From Knoellia sinensis KCTC 19936 (GTDB taxonomy: Bacteria; Actinomycetota; Actinomycetes; Actinomycetales; Dermatophilaceae): a stretch of DNA of 64,000 nt. Numbering within the stretch: position 1 is the stretch's first letter; every line of letters begins with the position of its first letter. Below are positions 19,315-27,977 of this stretch, piece by piece. A program made the position numbers and the translations under genes. Location of the stretch: positions 45,656 through 109,655 of the forward strand of contig NZ_AVPJ01000011.1 of assembly GCF_000768705.1 (NCBI RefSeq), given 5' to 3'. Below the pieces are notes generated by a model, which saw only the letters and a list, made by a program, of their open reading frames with translations, ran no database searches and was not told the DNA's origin.

Positions 19315-20841
19315 ATGACCGATGAGGCCACTCCGTTCCATGACCGAGACCTGCATGACCGAGAGTTCCATGAGCGCGAGCTCCACGACCGGGTGACCCG
19401 CCTCGGCGAGATCGCCCCGATCGTGGACTTCTTGGTCGAGAGCGAGCAGCGCTACGCGGCCGTCATCGAGAACGCATCGGACATGATCCAGAGCGTGCGC
19501 CCCGACGGGACGTTCGAGTTCGTCAACGGCGCCTGGCGGCGTGCGCTCGGCTGGTCGGACGCGGAGCTCGACGAGATGATCATCTGGGATCTCATCCCGC
19601 CGGCCGAGACCCCGCACTGCCAACGGGAGTTCGGCCGCGCCATGGAGGGCCATCCCATCCCCTTCATCGAGACGAAGTTCATCGCCAAGGACGGTCGCGA
19701 GGTCCCCGTCGAAGGCAGCGTCACGCTGCGGATGGTGGGCGACGAGGTGGTCGCCACCCACGGGTTCTTCCGGGACGTCACGGAACGGCTCCGTGCCGAA
19801 GAGCTCGAAGAGCGAGCCGCCCGTCTCGAGCGCGAGGAGCGTGCCCGCTACTTGGAAAAGATGGCTGCCCTCGGCAAGCTCGCCGCCGGTCTGGCCCACG
19901 AGCTCAACAACCCTGCCGCCGCGATCCAACGGGCTGCGGGCCGACTTGAGGAGACGACGGCCCGACGCGACGCAGCGCAGCGGGCCCTCGTCGCCGAGGG
20001 CGTCAGCGCGGAGGGTTTCCTCGCCATCGACGCACTGCTCCAGCGCAGCGCCTCGTTCGGGGAGGAGGCCGGCACTGACCCGGTGGCGCGTCAGGAGCTC
20101 GAGACCCGGATCGAGTCGTGGTTGGAGGGCGCAGGTGTGACGGAGGCCTGGCGTCTCGCACCCGTCCTCGCGGACGGGGGCGTCACGGACCGTGACCTCA
20201 CCGCTCTCGCTGAGGCCGTGCCGTCGTCGTCGATGTCGTCCGCCATGGGATGGATCACCGAGTCCCTCAGTGGTCACGAGGCGACCCGCATCGTCAGCCA
20301 CGGAACGCACCGCATCTCCGACCTCGTCGCCGCGATCAAGAGCTACTCCCACATGGACCGGGCCACGGAGCACATCAGCGACGTCCACGACGGGATCGAG
20401 GACACCCTCGTGATTCTCGGACACCGGTTGCGCGACGTCCGGATCGAGCGCGACTTCGATCGGGAGCTGCCACCGATCCCGATGTTCGGCAACAGCCTCA
20501 ACCAGGTCTGGACCAACCTGCTCGACAACGCCCTCGATGCCATCGACGACCACGGTCACATCGCCATCCGCACGGCGCGCGACGGAGACCGGCTCGTGGT
20601 CGAGATCGAGGATGACGGCCCCGGGATCCCCCCGGACGTCCTCCCACGGATCTTCGAGCCGTTCTACACGTCCAAGCCGCAGGGCGTCGGGACGGGTCTG
20701 GGCCTCGACACCGTCTGGCGCATCGTCACCGAGGAGCACGGCGGCAGTGTGGAGGCGACGTCGGCTCCGGGCCGCACGCTCTTCCACGTCTCATTGCCCC
20801 TCCCAGCCGCCCCCGCGGGCCATGAGCCGGTCAGGCGGTGA
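19315..20841 (+). CDS. PAS-domain sensor histidine kinase
   Basis: 508 residues, no membrane span, so cytoplasmic. A peculiar repetitive start (HDRDLHDREFHERELHDR, residues 9-26) is followed by a PAS domain (about 45-165; GTFEFVNGAWRRALGWSDAEL), a coiled linker, and an H-box LAAGLAHELNNPAAAIQRA. An extended helical insert precedes the ATPase part: N box NLLDNALDAIDDHG, G1 DDGPGIPPDVLPRIFEPFY, G2 GTGLGLDTVWRIV. ATG 19315 has AGGAGG upstream. It is divergent from the receiver-reductase fusion, its likely partner. Its end overlaps the convergent GntR gene by 11 bases. Confidence 0.92.
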   Translation: MTDEATPFHDRDLHDREFHERELHDRVTRLGEIAPIVDFLVESEQRYAAVIENASDMIQSVRPDGTFEFVNGAWRRALGWSDAELDEMIIWDLIPPAETPHCQREFGRAMEGHPIPFIETKFIAKDGREVPVEGSVTLRMVGDEVVATHGFFRDVTERLRAEELEERAARLEREERARYLEKMAALGKLAAGLAHELNNPAAAIQRAAGRLEETTARRDAAQRALVAEGVSAEGFLAIDALLQRSASFGEEAGTDPVARQELETRIESWLEGAGVTEAWRLAPVLADGGVTDRDLTALAEAVPSSSMSSAMGWITESLSGHEATRIVSHGTHRISDLVAAIKSYSHMDRATEHISDVHDGIEDTLVILGHRLRDVRIERDFDRELPPIPMFGNSLNQVWTNLLDNALDAIDDHGHIAIRTARDGDRLVVEIEDDGPGIPPDVLPRIFEPFYTSKPQGVGTGLGLDTVWRIVTEEHGGSVEATSAPGRTLFHVSLPLPAAPAGHEPVRR

Positions 20842-21520
20842 CGATCTCCAGGAGAGCGGCCTCGGCGGCCACGAGGTAGTCGTCCAACTCGCCCGAGGCA
20901 GCCTCCACGTCGCCGGCCGCGAGCAGGTCGATCAGGCTTCGGTTGCGGCGCAGGAACGGCTCGTGCAGGGCCTCACGGTCGGGCAGTCGCAGGAACGCGA
21001 GCCGCAGCTCGGCGAGGAGCCCCTCGAACATCGAGGACAGGTGCACGCTGTTCGCGGCGGTGACGAGGCGTCGATGGAAGTCGATGTCGGCCGTCCCGAC
21101 CGCCTCCCAGTCGCCCGCGTCGGCGGCCTTCTCGGCCGTGGTGACGAGGTCGTCCAGTGCGGTGAGAGTGGCCTTCGTGTCGGCGACGTCCCGCAGTGCA
21201 AGCGGCTCGATGAGCCGTCGCGTCCGATACATCTCCCGTATGCCGTCCGGTCCGACCGTGCGGACGAACACACCTTTGTGGAGGGCGTGCTCGACAAGCC
21301 GCTCATGAGCCAGCAGGCGGAACGACTCCCGCACTGTGTTGCGGGAGACCTCGAGGGTTGCCGCGATCTTCTCCTCGCGCAGTTGGGCGCCCGGAAGAAG
21401 CCGTCCGTGGGCGATCTGCGACCTGAGGACACCGGCGACGGCCTCCGCGGTGCTGGCCCGGCGGGGGAGGGCTGGAAGGGCACCCAGGTCGGCGTCGACG
21501 GAAGCGGGGGCGGACGGCAT
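20831..21520 (-). CDS. GntR/FadR-type regulator (FCD domain)
   Basis: 229 residues. The winged HTH (about 15-80: AEAVAGVLRSQIAHGRLLPGAQLREEKIAATLEVSRNTVRESFRLL) precedes an FCD ligand domain (about 90-215) with metal-type residues DIDFHRRLVTAANS. FCD regulators respond to organic acids. It is divergent from an MFS symporter and pxpABC, with a palindrome between them, so it probably represses 5-oxoproline or organic-acid use. The ATG start lies inside a GTATGCCG word (MPSAP). Confidence 0.88.
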   Translation of the reverse strand: MPSAPASVDADLGALPALPRRASTAEAVAGVLRSQIAHGRLLPGAQLREEKIAATLEVSRNTVRESFRLLAHERLVEHALHKGVFVRTVGPDGIREMYRTRRLIEPLALRDVADTKATLTALDDLVTTAEKAADAGDWEAVGTADIDFHRRLVTAANSVHLSSMFEGLLAELRLAFLRLPDREALHEPFLRRNRSLIDLLAAGDVEAASGELDDYLVAAEAALLEIVTA

Positions 21521-21571
21521 ACCGGGAGCATAGTCACGACACGACAAAAAATGTTCTCGAAACCTCTTGTC

Positions 21572-21588
21572 GGATTGTTCAACAATCC
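21572..21588. promoter_or_regulatory. GntR-type operator palindrome
   Basis: GGATTGTTCAACAATCC is a perfect 8-1-8 palindrome containing TTGTTCAACAA, close to the TTGT-N-ACAA core common for FadR-subfamily regulators. It sits in the 126-base gap between the GntR gene and the divergent transporter start, so it likely controls both. Confidence 0.75.
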
Positions 21589-21646
21589 GCTACCTCCGTC
21601 CGAACAGCCGACACCGCCGTCGGCCCGGACCGCAAGGAGCAGACCC

Positions 21647-23008
21647 GTGAGCCACACGCTCGAGAGCTTTGACTCACCGAAGGCCCCCAAGGTGTCGTCG
21701 GTCCGCCGCGTCATCATCGCGAGCCTCGTCGGTACCTCGCTGGAGTGGTACGACTTCTTCATCTACGGGACCGCCGCAGCGCTGGTCTTCAACAAGCTGT
21801 TCTTCCCCGAGTTCGACCCGCTCGTCGGCACGCTCCTCGCCTTCGCCACCTTCGCGGTCGGCTTCATTTCGCGCCCGCTCGGTGGCATGGTCTTCGGCCA
21901 CTACGGCGACAAGCTCGGCCGCAAGAACGTCCTCGTCGTGACCCTCCTCCTCATGGGCATCGCGACCTTCGCCATCGGCCTGCTGCCGACCTACGCGACG
22001 ATCGGCTTCTGGGCTCCTGCCCTGTTGGTCATCCTCCGCTTCCTCCAGGGGCTCGGCCTCGGCGGCGAGTGGGGTGGCGCCGTCCTCATGACCCTCGAGA
22101 GCGGTGACCCGAAGCGGCGCGGCCTCAACGCGAGCTGGCCGCAGGTCGGTGTCCCGCTCGGTCTGCTGCTCGCCAACGGCGTCCTCTCCTTCATGGGTGG
22201 CGTCACCTCCGACTCGGCCTTCCTCTCGTGGGGCTGGCGCATCCCGTTCCTCCTCAGCGGCCTGCTCGTCATCGTCGGCCTCGTCATCCGTCTGACCGTC
22301 GCCGAGAGCCCCCTCTTCACGGAGTCCGAGGACACCGGCCACGAGGCCAAGACGCCGATCGTCGAGGTCTTCCGCAACTACCCCAAGCAGGTGCTGCTCG
22401 CCATCGGTGCCCGCGTCGGCGTCGACGTCGCCTTCTACACGTTCGTCCTGTTCATCACGACCTATGTCACGACCTATCTCGACCTGCCCAACAGCTACGC
22501 CCTCAACGCGGTGCTCATCGCGGCCGCGTTCCAGGTCATCTTCATCCCGATCTTCGGCCACCTCTCGGACGTTCACGGCCGGCGACCCGTCTATCTCTTC
22601 GGCGCCGTGGCAGCGGCCGTCTGGGTGTTCGTCTTCTTCCGGCTGCTCGACACCGGAAACCTCGCGCTGATCATCCTCGCGGCGATCATCGCTCTGATCC
22701 TCCACGCGGCGATGTACGGCCCGCAGGCCGCCTTCATCAGCGAGATGTTCCCGACCCGGGTGCGCTACACCGGTGCCTCGATGGGCTACCAGCTCGCCGG
22801 AATCGTGGGTGGCGCCGTCGCGCCGATCATCTCGACGGCCCTGCTCAACCGCTACGACAGCAACCTGGCCGTGTCGGCCTATGTCGTCGGGATGCTCGCC
22901 ATCACCGTGGTCTGCGTGCTGCTCGCCCCCGAGACCTCGAAGATCGACCTGCACGACGACCCGGCCGACCCGGCGCACGAGCCGGTGGGTGCACGGGGTG
23001 GGGCGTGA
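21647..23008 (+). CDS. MFS transporter, metabolite:H+ symporter (MHS) family
   Basis: 453 residues and about 12 membrane spans. MHS hallmarks are visible: SLEWYDFFIYGTAAALVF at the start, FGHYGDKLGRKNVLV (loop 2-3), FLQGLGLGGEWGGAVLM, and FGHLSDVHGRRPVYLFG in the second half. The family imports organic acids, shikimate or betaines with protons. GTG 21647 has AAGGAG upstream. The stop overlaps pxpA by four bases, which suggests import of 5-oxoproline or a related acid; this is inference from context. Confidence 0.92.
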   Translation: MSHTLESFDSPKAPKVSSVRRVIIASLVGTSLEWYDFFIYGTAAALVFNKLFFPEFDPLVGTLLAFATFAVGFISRPLGGMVFGHYGDKLGRKNVLVVTLLLMGIATFAIGLLPTYATIGFWAPALLVILRFLQGLGLGGEWGGAVLMTLESGDPKRRGLNASWPQVGVPLGLLLANGVLSFMGGVTSDSAFLSWGWRIPFLLSGLLVIVGLVIRLTVAESPLFTESEDTGHEAKTPIVEVFRNYPKQVLLAIGARVGVDVAFYTFVLFITTYVTTYLDLPNSYALNAVLIAAAFQVIFIPIFGHLSDVHGRRPVYLFGAVAAAVWVFVFFRLLDTGNLALIILAAIIALILHAAMYGPQAAFISEMFPTRVRYTGASMGYQLAGIVGGAVAPIISTALLNRYDSNLAVSAYVVGMLAITVVCVLLAPETSKIDLHDDPADPAHEPVGARGGA

Positions 23009-23805
23009 GCTCCGCACCGGGCGGAGTCGGCGAGCTCGTGGTCGACCTCAACAGCGACCTCGGTGAGGGCTTCGGGCGCTGGACCCTCGGCGACGACGAC
23101 GCCATGCTCGAACTCGTCACGAGCGCCAACGTCGCCTGCGGCTTCCACGCCGGGGACCCGAGCATCCTGCGGCGGGTCTGTGCCCAGGCCGCGGAGCGCG
23201 GGGTCGCGATCGGCGCCCAGGTGGGCTACCGCGACCTCGCCGGCTTCGGCCGACGCCACATCGACGTCGACCCCGCCGAGCTCGTCGACGAGGTGATCTA
23301 TCAGATCGGCGCCCTCGACGGCATCGCCCGCGTCGAGGGAAGCCGGGTCACCTACGTCAAGCCGCACGGCGCCCTCTACAACGACGCCGCGAGCAATCCA
23401 GCCACGGCCGACGCCGTCGCCGAGGCGATCGCCCTCTATGACCGCACGCTGCCGCTCGTCGGGCTCGCCGGCTCCGAGCTCGTTGCGGCAGCGACGAGGT
23501 CCGGCCTCACGCCGGTGGCCGAAGCCTTCGCGGACCGGGCCTACACGCCCGAGGGGCTGCTCGTGTCGCGACGCCTCGAGGGGGCGGTCCTCCACGACCC
23601 CGAGACCATCGCTGCGCGGTGCGTCCGGCTGGCGACGTCCGGCACGGTCGAGGCGATCACCGGGTCGACGATTTCCGTTGCGGCACAGTCGATCTGCGTC
23701 CACGGAGACACTCCCGGAGCCGTGGCCATCGCTGAGGCCGTGCGCGTCGCGCTCGTCGGTGCCGGCGTCACGATTGCGCCCTTCGCCACCCCGACGGCGG
23801 CGTGA
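23005..23805 (+). CDS. pxpA: 5-oxoprolinase subunit A (LamB/YcsF family)
   Basis: 266 residues. The N-terminus DLNSDLGEGFGRWTLGDDD and SANVACGFHAGDP are the family signature. PxpA with PxpB and PxpC hydrolyses 5-oxoproline (pyroglutamate) to glutamate with ATP in the cytoplasm. The GTG start overlaps the transporter stop (GTGA). Downstream pxpB begins 10 bases after the stop, giving an MFS-pxpA-pxpB-pxpC operon. Confidence 0.95.
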   Translation: MSSAPGGVGELVVDLNSDLGEGFGRWTLGDDDAMLELVTSANVACGFHAGDPSILRRVCAQAAERGVAIGAQVGYRDLAGFGRRHIDVDPAELVDEVIYQIGALDGIARVEGSRVTYVKPHGALYNDAASNPATADAVAEAIALYDRTLPLVGLAGSELVAAATRSGLTPVAEAFADRAYTPEGLLVSRRLEGAVLHDPETIAARCVRLATSGTVEAITGSTISVAAQSICVHGDTPGAVAIAEAVRVALVGAGVTIAPFATPTAA

Positions 23806-23815
23806 GCGAGGCGCC

Positions 23816-24436
23816 ATGAGAACCCTGCTTCCCACCGGACACAACGCACTCCTGGTCGAGTGTTTCGACCTCGAGGACGTCATGGCTCTCCACTGCGCCC
23901 TCACGTCGTCGCGACCGCACGGTGTCGTCGACCTCGTGCCCGCGGCGCGAACGCTGCTCGTCACCTTCGACGACACGACGACCCGGGCGGAAGTCGCACG
24001 CGCCGTGACGGGGGTCGAGTTCGGCGCGCCCGTCGTCGCGGCAGCCCCCGCCGAGGTGACCATCGAGGTGACCTACGACGGACAGGACCTCGACGACATC
24101 GCGGAGCTGACCGGCATACCGAAGGATGACGTGGTGCGTCGGCACCTCGGTGGGGACTACGTGGTCGCGTTCACCGGCTTCGCCCCCGGCTTCGCCTACA
24201 TCGCCGGCGGCGACCCGGCCCTGGTCGTTCCGCGCAGGGCGACTCCGCGCACCCGCGTCCCTGCCGGATCTGTCGCTCTCGCAGGCGAATTCACCGGGAT
24301 CTATCCCCACGAAGGCCCCGGTGGATGGCAGGTGATCGGCCGAACCGAGGCTCCCCTGTGGGACCTGCGTCGCGAGTCGCCGGCCTTGCTCACGCCCGGC
24401 ACGCGGGTCCGCTTCACCGAGGGGCGGGCGTCATGA
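23816..24436 (+). CDS. pxpB: 5-oxoprolinase subunit B (KipI/AHS1 family)
   Basis: 206 residues, AHS1 (KipI-like) domain. Signature stretches are FTGFAPGFAYIAGGDP and VPRRATPRTRVPAGSVALAG, then IYPHEGPGGWQVIGRTE. It forms the ATP-dependent 5-oxoprolinase with PxpA and PxpC. In Bacillus the homologue also inhibits a sporulation kinase, but the operon here supports the metabolic role. A rare ATA codon occurs at the CGGCATAC word at 24112. It overlaps pxpC by four bases. Confidence 0.94.
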   Translation: MRTLLPTGHNALLVECFDLEDVMALHCALTSSRPHGVVDLVPAARTLLVTFDDTTTRAEVARAVTGVEFGAPVVAAAPAEVTIEVTYDGQDLDDIAELTGIPKDDVVRRHLGGDYVVAFTGFAPGFAYIAGGDPALVVPRRATPRTRVPAGSVALAGEFTGIYPHEGPGGWQVIGRTEAPLWDLRRESPALLTPGTRVRFTEGRAS

Positions 24437-25386
24437 TCGAGGTTCTCCGCTCCGGCCCGTTGACGACGATCCAGGACCTCGGGCGCCCCGGCTTCGCCCA
24501 CCTGGGCGTCGGACGCTCCGGAGCTGCTGATCGGCCCAGTCTGCGGTTGGCCAACCGACTCGTCGGCAATCCAGAAGGCTCGTCGGCACTCGAACTCACC
24601 TTCGGTGGCCTCGCCCTGCGCGCCACCGAGCCGATGACGATCGCCGCGACGGGTGCGCGGTGCACGGTGCGCGTCGACGGGCGCGAGCAGGACATGTTCG
24701 CCGCCCTTTCCGTCCCGGCCGGGTCCACGATCGAATTCGGTATGCCGTCACGCGGCGTCCGCACCTATGTCGCCTTCCGCGGTGGTCTCGAGTGCGAGCT
24801 GGTGCTCGGATCCGCGGCAACGGACGTCCTGTCGCACCTGGGTCCCGAGCCGGTGCGGGAGGGTGACGTGCTCAAGGTCGGTGCCCCCGAAGGTTCGGTG
24901 CCTGCCGTCGACGTCGTGCCGGTGCGTCAACTACCGGACGAGGTCGTGTTGCGAGTCGTGACCGGGCCGCGTGCCGACTGGTTCACGCCTGACGCCCTCG
25001 ACCTGCTCGGACGGAGCCGGTTCGAGGCCACGCCAGCCTCGGACCGCATCGGCGTGCGACTCGACGGGGCTGAGTTGCAGCGGACCTGCCTGGACGAACT
25101 GCCTTCCGAGGGCATGGTCGAGGGTGCGGTGCAGGTGACGCCGGACGGACACCCCGTCATCTTCCTCGCCGACCACCCGGTCACGGGTGGCTACCCGGTC
25201 ATCGCGGTCGTCCATCCCGATGACATCGCCCTGGCTGCGCAGCTGCGGCCCGGCCAGTCGGTGCGCTTCGACGTCCGGGCGCCGATCCCGGTGACCCACG
25301 CCGTGAGCGCCGAACCGGCGTCGACGGGGGTGCCGCGCATCCCGTTCCCGGCGACCCTGTCACCTACCGGGCAGGAAGTGGGGTGA
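24433..25386 (+). CDS. pxpC: 5-oxoprolinase subunit C (KipA/AHS2 family)
   Basis: 317 residues, AHS2 (biotin-dependent carboxylase-like) domain. The start IEVLRSGPLTTIQDLGRPGF and the later SDRIGVRLDG and LPSEGMVEGAVQV are diagnostic. It completes the PxpABC 5-oxoprolinase. ATG 24433 overlaps the pxpB stop (ATGA). The last 26 bases, including the TGA, form the left arm of a 52-bp near-perfect palindrome, so the terminator is built into the coding end. Confidence 0.94.
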   Translation: MIEVLRSGPLTTIQDLGRPGFAHLGVGRSGAADRPSLRLANRLVGNPEGSSALELTFGGLALRATEPMTIAATGARCTVRVDGREQDMFAALSVPAGSTIEFGMPSRGVRTYVAFRGGLECELVLGSAATDVLSHLGPEPVREGDVLKVGAPEGSVPAVDVVPVRQLPDEVVLRVVTGPRADWFTPDALDLLGRSRFEATPASDRIGVRLDGAELQRTCLDELPSEGMVEGAVQVTPDGHPVIFLADHPVTGGYPVIAVVHPDDIALAAQLRPGQSVRFDVRAPIPVTHAVSAEPASTGVPRIPFPATLSPTGQEVG

Positions 25387-25412
25387 TCACCCCACTTCCC
25401 GCCCGGTAGGTG
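25361..25412. terminator. 52-bp near-perfect palindrome over the pxpC stop
   Basis: Arms 25361-25386 and 25387-25412 pair with one mismatch and no loop; the centre is TGA|TCA, with the TGA being the pxpC stop codon. The arm begins CACCTACCGGGCAGGAAGTG. It probably ends the MFS-pxp operon, though a cruciform-forming site is also possible. Confidence 0.8.
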
Positions 25413-25720
25413 GGTTGTTGGCGCGGTGGGTAGACGGGCGCCCGGTGGAGGGGTCGCTGGGAGGTGGGCGGACGGCATACCGGCCCTTGGGGCGACGCGA
25501 AACGGGTCCGTCGGCAACGGTGGTCGGCAGGCTCCAGACGCGGTCGGCATCGGCGGCGACGTGCATGCCGAGGTGAGGGAGCCGGGGATCTTCACGCGCA
25601 GCGCCCCCTCGCACGGCGCCGGGAAAGTACGACTCGCAAGAGTGCATCCCTCCGGGGGGTCAGGACGGAAGTAAGGGGTGGGACGCACCCCGGCGCCCCG
25701 CGACGAAGGGATCCTGACCC
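25413..25720. other. Intergenic region with a dispersed repeat
   Basis: I see no convincing gene in these 308 bases. It contains a dispersed element at 25459-25480 (GGGAGGTGGGCGGACGGCAT plus AC) identical over 22 bases to 30442-30463, and similarity continues for about 25 more bases. The stretch just before 25721 should hold the promoter for the fasciclin operon, but no strong consensus is obvious; GGATCCTGACCC precedes the start. Confidence 0.6.
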
Positions 25721-26374
25721 ATGACACCCCGCACTCTCGTCTCAGCCCTCAGTGCGGTCGGCCTCGCCGGCCTGCTGTTCGCTCCGCCAGCCACGGCGGG
25801 CCCGCCCGGCACCTCGACCAGCGAACCAACGGGCACCCGCAGCCTCGCCGCCGTCCTCACGGCCGACGGCAACCAGTTCGACCGGAACTGGCGCGACTAC
25901 GACATCGTCACCGAGGCCGTTCTCGCGGTGCTCGCGACCAAGCCGGCGAGCCCGGTGGGCCTTCTCGCCGACGGCACCGTGCCCCTGACGGCCTTCATCC
26001 CGAACGATCGCGCCTTCCAGCGGCTCGTCGGCGACCTCACCGGCTCGCGGCTGCGTTCCGAGCAGGCAGTGTTCGACGCGGTTGCCGGGCTGGGTATCGA
26101 CACGGTCGAGACCGTGCTGCTCTACCACGTCATCCCGGGCGCAACCCTGACCTCGAAGCAGGCGGCGGCCGCGAACGGCGCAATCCTCACGACCGCACAG
26201 GGCGGCACGATCGGCGTCCGCGTCCTCAGCAAGCGCCTGCCGCTGATCCAGCTGCGCGACAGGGACCCCGACGACCGCAACCCGTTCGTCAACCCGCGGG
26301 CGCTCGACATCAACAAGGGCAACAAGCAGATCGCCCACGGCATCACCCTCGTCCTCCGTCCCGTCGACCTCTGA
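25721..26374 (+). CDS. Secreted fasciclin-domain protein
   Basis: 217 residues. A signal peptide (about 1-27, LVSALSAVGLAGLLFAPPATA) and one fasciclin (FAS1) domain (about 42-215) with the family boxes TAFIPNDRAFQRL (H1-like) and VETVLLYHVIPGATLTS plus an inserted loop with LRDRDPDDRNPF. FAS1 domains mediate adhesion at the cell surface. No C-terminal anchor is seen. It heads a run ending in a sortase and ECF sigma pair, suggesting a cell-envelope role. Confidence 0.88.
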   Translation: MTPRTLVSALSAVGLAGLLFAPPATAGPPGTSTSEPTGTRSLAAVLTADGNQFDRNWRDYDIVTEAVLAVLATKPASPVGLLADGTVPLTAFIPNDRAFQRLVGDLTGSRLRSEQAVFDAVAGLGIDTVETVLLYHVIPGATLTSKQAAAANGAILTTAQGGTIGVRVLSKRLPLIQLRDRDPDDRNPFVNPRALDINKGNKQIAHGITLVLRPVDL

Positions 26375-26403
26375 CCACACCTACAAGGAACTGGAGAACT
26401 GAC

Positions 26404-27213
26404 ATGCGACCAGTACGACACCTCGCCATCGTTGCGATCTCGGCCGGCCTGGCCACCGGATTCGCGGCACCCGCCATGGCTGCGGACGCCACGGTGACCA
26501 TCTTCCACGGCGTGCCCGGAGCCACGGTCGACGTCTATGCCAACGGCAACGCGATCCTCGAGGACTTCGAGCCCGGGACCATCACCGACCCGCTCACGCT
26601 GCCCGAGGGGTCCTACGACCTCAAGGTCACGGCGGCCGGCGCGGGTCCCGACGGTGCAGCCGTCATCGAGGCCAACGACGTCGCCGTTCCCGGCGGCGCC
26701 AACGTCACGGTGGCTGCGCACCTCAACGCGTCCGGCACACCGGTGCTCACGCCGTTCGTCAACGACACTGCTCCGACGAAGGCCGGTCAGGCGCGCATCA
26801 CGGCTCGGCACACCGCTGCCGCTCCGGCAGTGGACATCCGCGCCAACGGTGAGGTGGCCTTTGCCGGCGTGACCAACCCCATGGAGGGCAAGGCCGACCT
26901 GCCCGCGGGAACCGTATCCGCGGACGTCGTTCTCGCCGGGACGGACACAGTGGCCCTCGGCCCGGCCGACGTCAACCTCAAGGAAGGGACGAACACCATC
27001 GTCTACGCCTGGGGCTCGGCTACGGACAACAACCTCAAGCTCGCCGTGCAGACGATCTCTGGCCTGCACAGCGCACCCGGTGGCGTCCCCAGCGGCACCG
27101 GCGGGCAGTCCGGCAGTTCCGGCTGGTCCGCCCTCGGCCTCGCCGGCGCGGCAGCCCTGCTCTGTGGCGGTGCCGCCTTCGTGGTGACGCGCCGGCGCGA
27201 GGTGCACGCCTGA
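26404..27213 (+). CDS. DUF4397 surface protein with C-terminal anchor
   Basis: 269 residues. Signal peptide (about 1-27, ending AAPAMAADA); two DUF4397 beta-sandwich repeats (about 29-120 and 122-215), each starting near VTIFHGVPGATVDVYANG and ITARHTAAAPAVDIRANG. The tail has GGVPSGTGG, then a membrane segment WSALGLAGAAALLCGGAAF and TRRREV. This is a sortase-like sorting signal without LPxTG. The class F sortase gene starts two bases after the stop, so it is a likely substrate. Confidence 0.87.
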   Translation: MRPVRHLAIVAISAGLATGFAAPAMAADATVTIFHGVPGATVDVYANGNAILEDFEPGTITDPLTLPEGSYDLKVTAAGAGPDGAAVIEANDVAVPGGANVTVAAHLNASGTPVLTPFVNDTAPTKAGQARITARHTAAAPAVDIRANGEVAFAGVTNPMEGKADLPAGTVSADVVLAGTDTVALGPADVNLKEGTNTIVYAWGSATDNNLKLAVQTISGLHSAPGGVPSGTGGQSGSSGWSALGLAGAAALLCGGAAFVVTRRREVHA

Positions 27214-27214
27214 G

Positions 27215-27955
27215 GTGAGGCTGCCAATCAGGTCCGGTCGGGAGAGGGCGGTGTTCGTCGCGGTGGTCGCCCTGTTCGCAGGCATCCTCGCGTTAGCCGG
27301 GTATGCCGCCCTCTCCCCTCCGCGGATCACCGAACCTGCCGATGCGTCGGCGGCTCTCGAGCCGTCGGCGACGTCGGTGGGCACCTCGACCCCGTCGCCG
27401 GCGGCAACCCCTTCGCCGTCGGCGACGGCCAGTCGTCCAGCGCGGACTCCGCGACCCTCCCCGACACCGAGTGGTTCGGCCACGTCAACGCCCCCTTCGC
27501 AGGTCAACAGCCCGGCGTTCCGCGTCGAGATCCCGGCTCTCGACGCGATGCTTCCCGTCCTTCCGGTCGGAGTGGCCAAGGACGGCCAGATGGAGATTCC
27601 CAAGGACCCGAGCATCGCCGGCTGGTACCGGTTCGGACCGGGACCGACGTCGGACCAGGGCGCCAGTGTGATCTCGGCGCACGTGGATTCGCGCGACGAG
27701 GTGGGCCCGCTCGCGCGCCTCGACCGGCTCGACCGGGGAGACCGCATCATCGTGACCGTCGACGGAGAGCGGGCGACCTACGTTGTCGACCGGGTTGACC
27801 GCTATGCCAAGACCGCGCTCGATCTCGACGCCCTGTTCTCGCGCACCGGCCTGCCGCGGCTCCACCTCGTGAGCTGCGGCGGGGAGTGGGACCCCCGGAC
27901 GCGTCACTACGAAGACAACGTCGTTGCCGTGGCCCGACGCGTCACCGTCACCTAG
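27215..27955 (+). CDS. Class F sortase
   Basis: 246 residues. One N-terminal membrane span (about 11-33), a Pro/Ser/Thr-rich stalk (about 40-100), and a sortase barrel with catalytic His in VISAHVDSRDE and Cys in LHLVSCGGEWD, followed by TRHYEDNVVAVA. Sortases cleave a C-terminal signal and attach surface proteins. The GTG at 27215 follows the upstream stop (TGAGGTG). The DUF4397 protein just upstream is the obvious candidate substrate. Confidence 0.92.
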   Translation: MRLPIRSGRERAVFVAVVALFAGILALAGYAALSPPRITEPADASAALEPSATSVGTSTPSPAATPSPSATASRPARTPRPSPTPSGSATSTPPSQVNSPAFRVEIPALDAMLPVLPVGVAKDGQMEIPKDPSIAGWYRFGPGPTSDQGASVISAHVDSRDEVGPLARLDRLDRGDRIIVTVDGERATYVVDRVDRYAKTALDLDALFSRTGLPRLHLVSCGGEWDPRTRHYEDNVVAVARRVTVT

Positions 27956-27977
27956 AACGTCACCTATCGTGGGAAGG

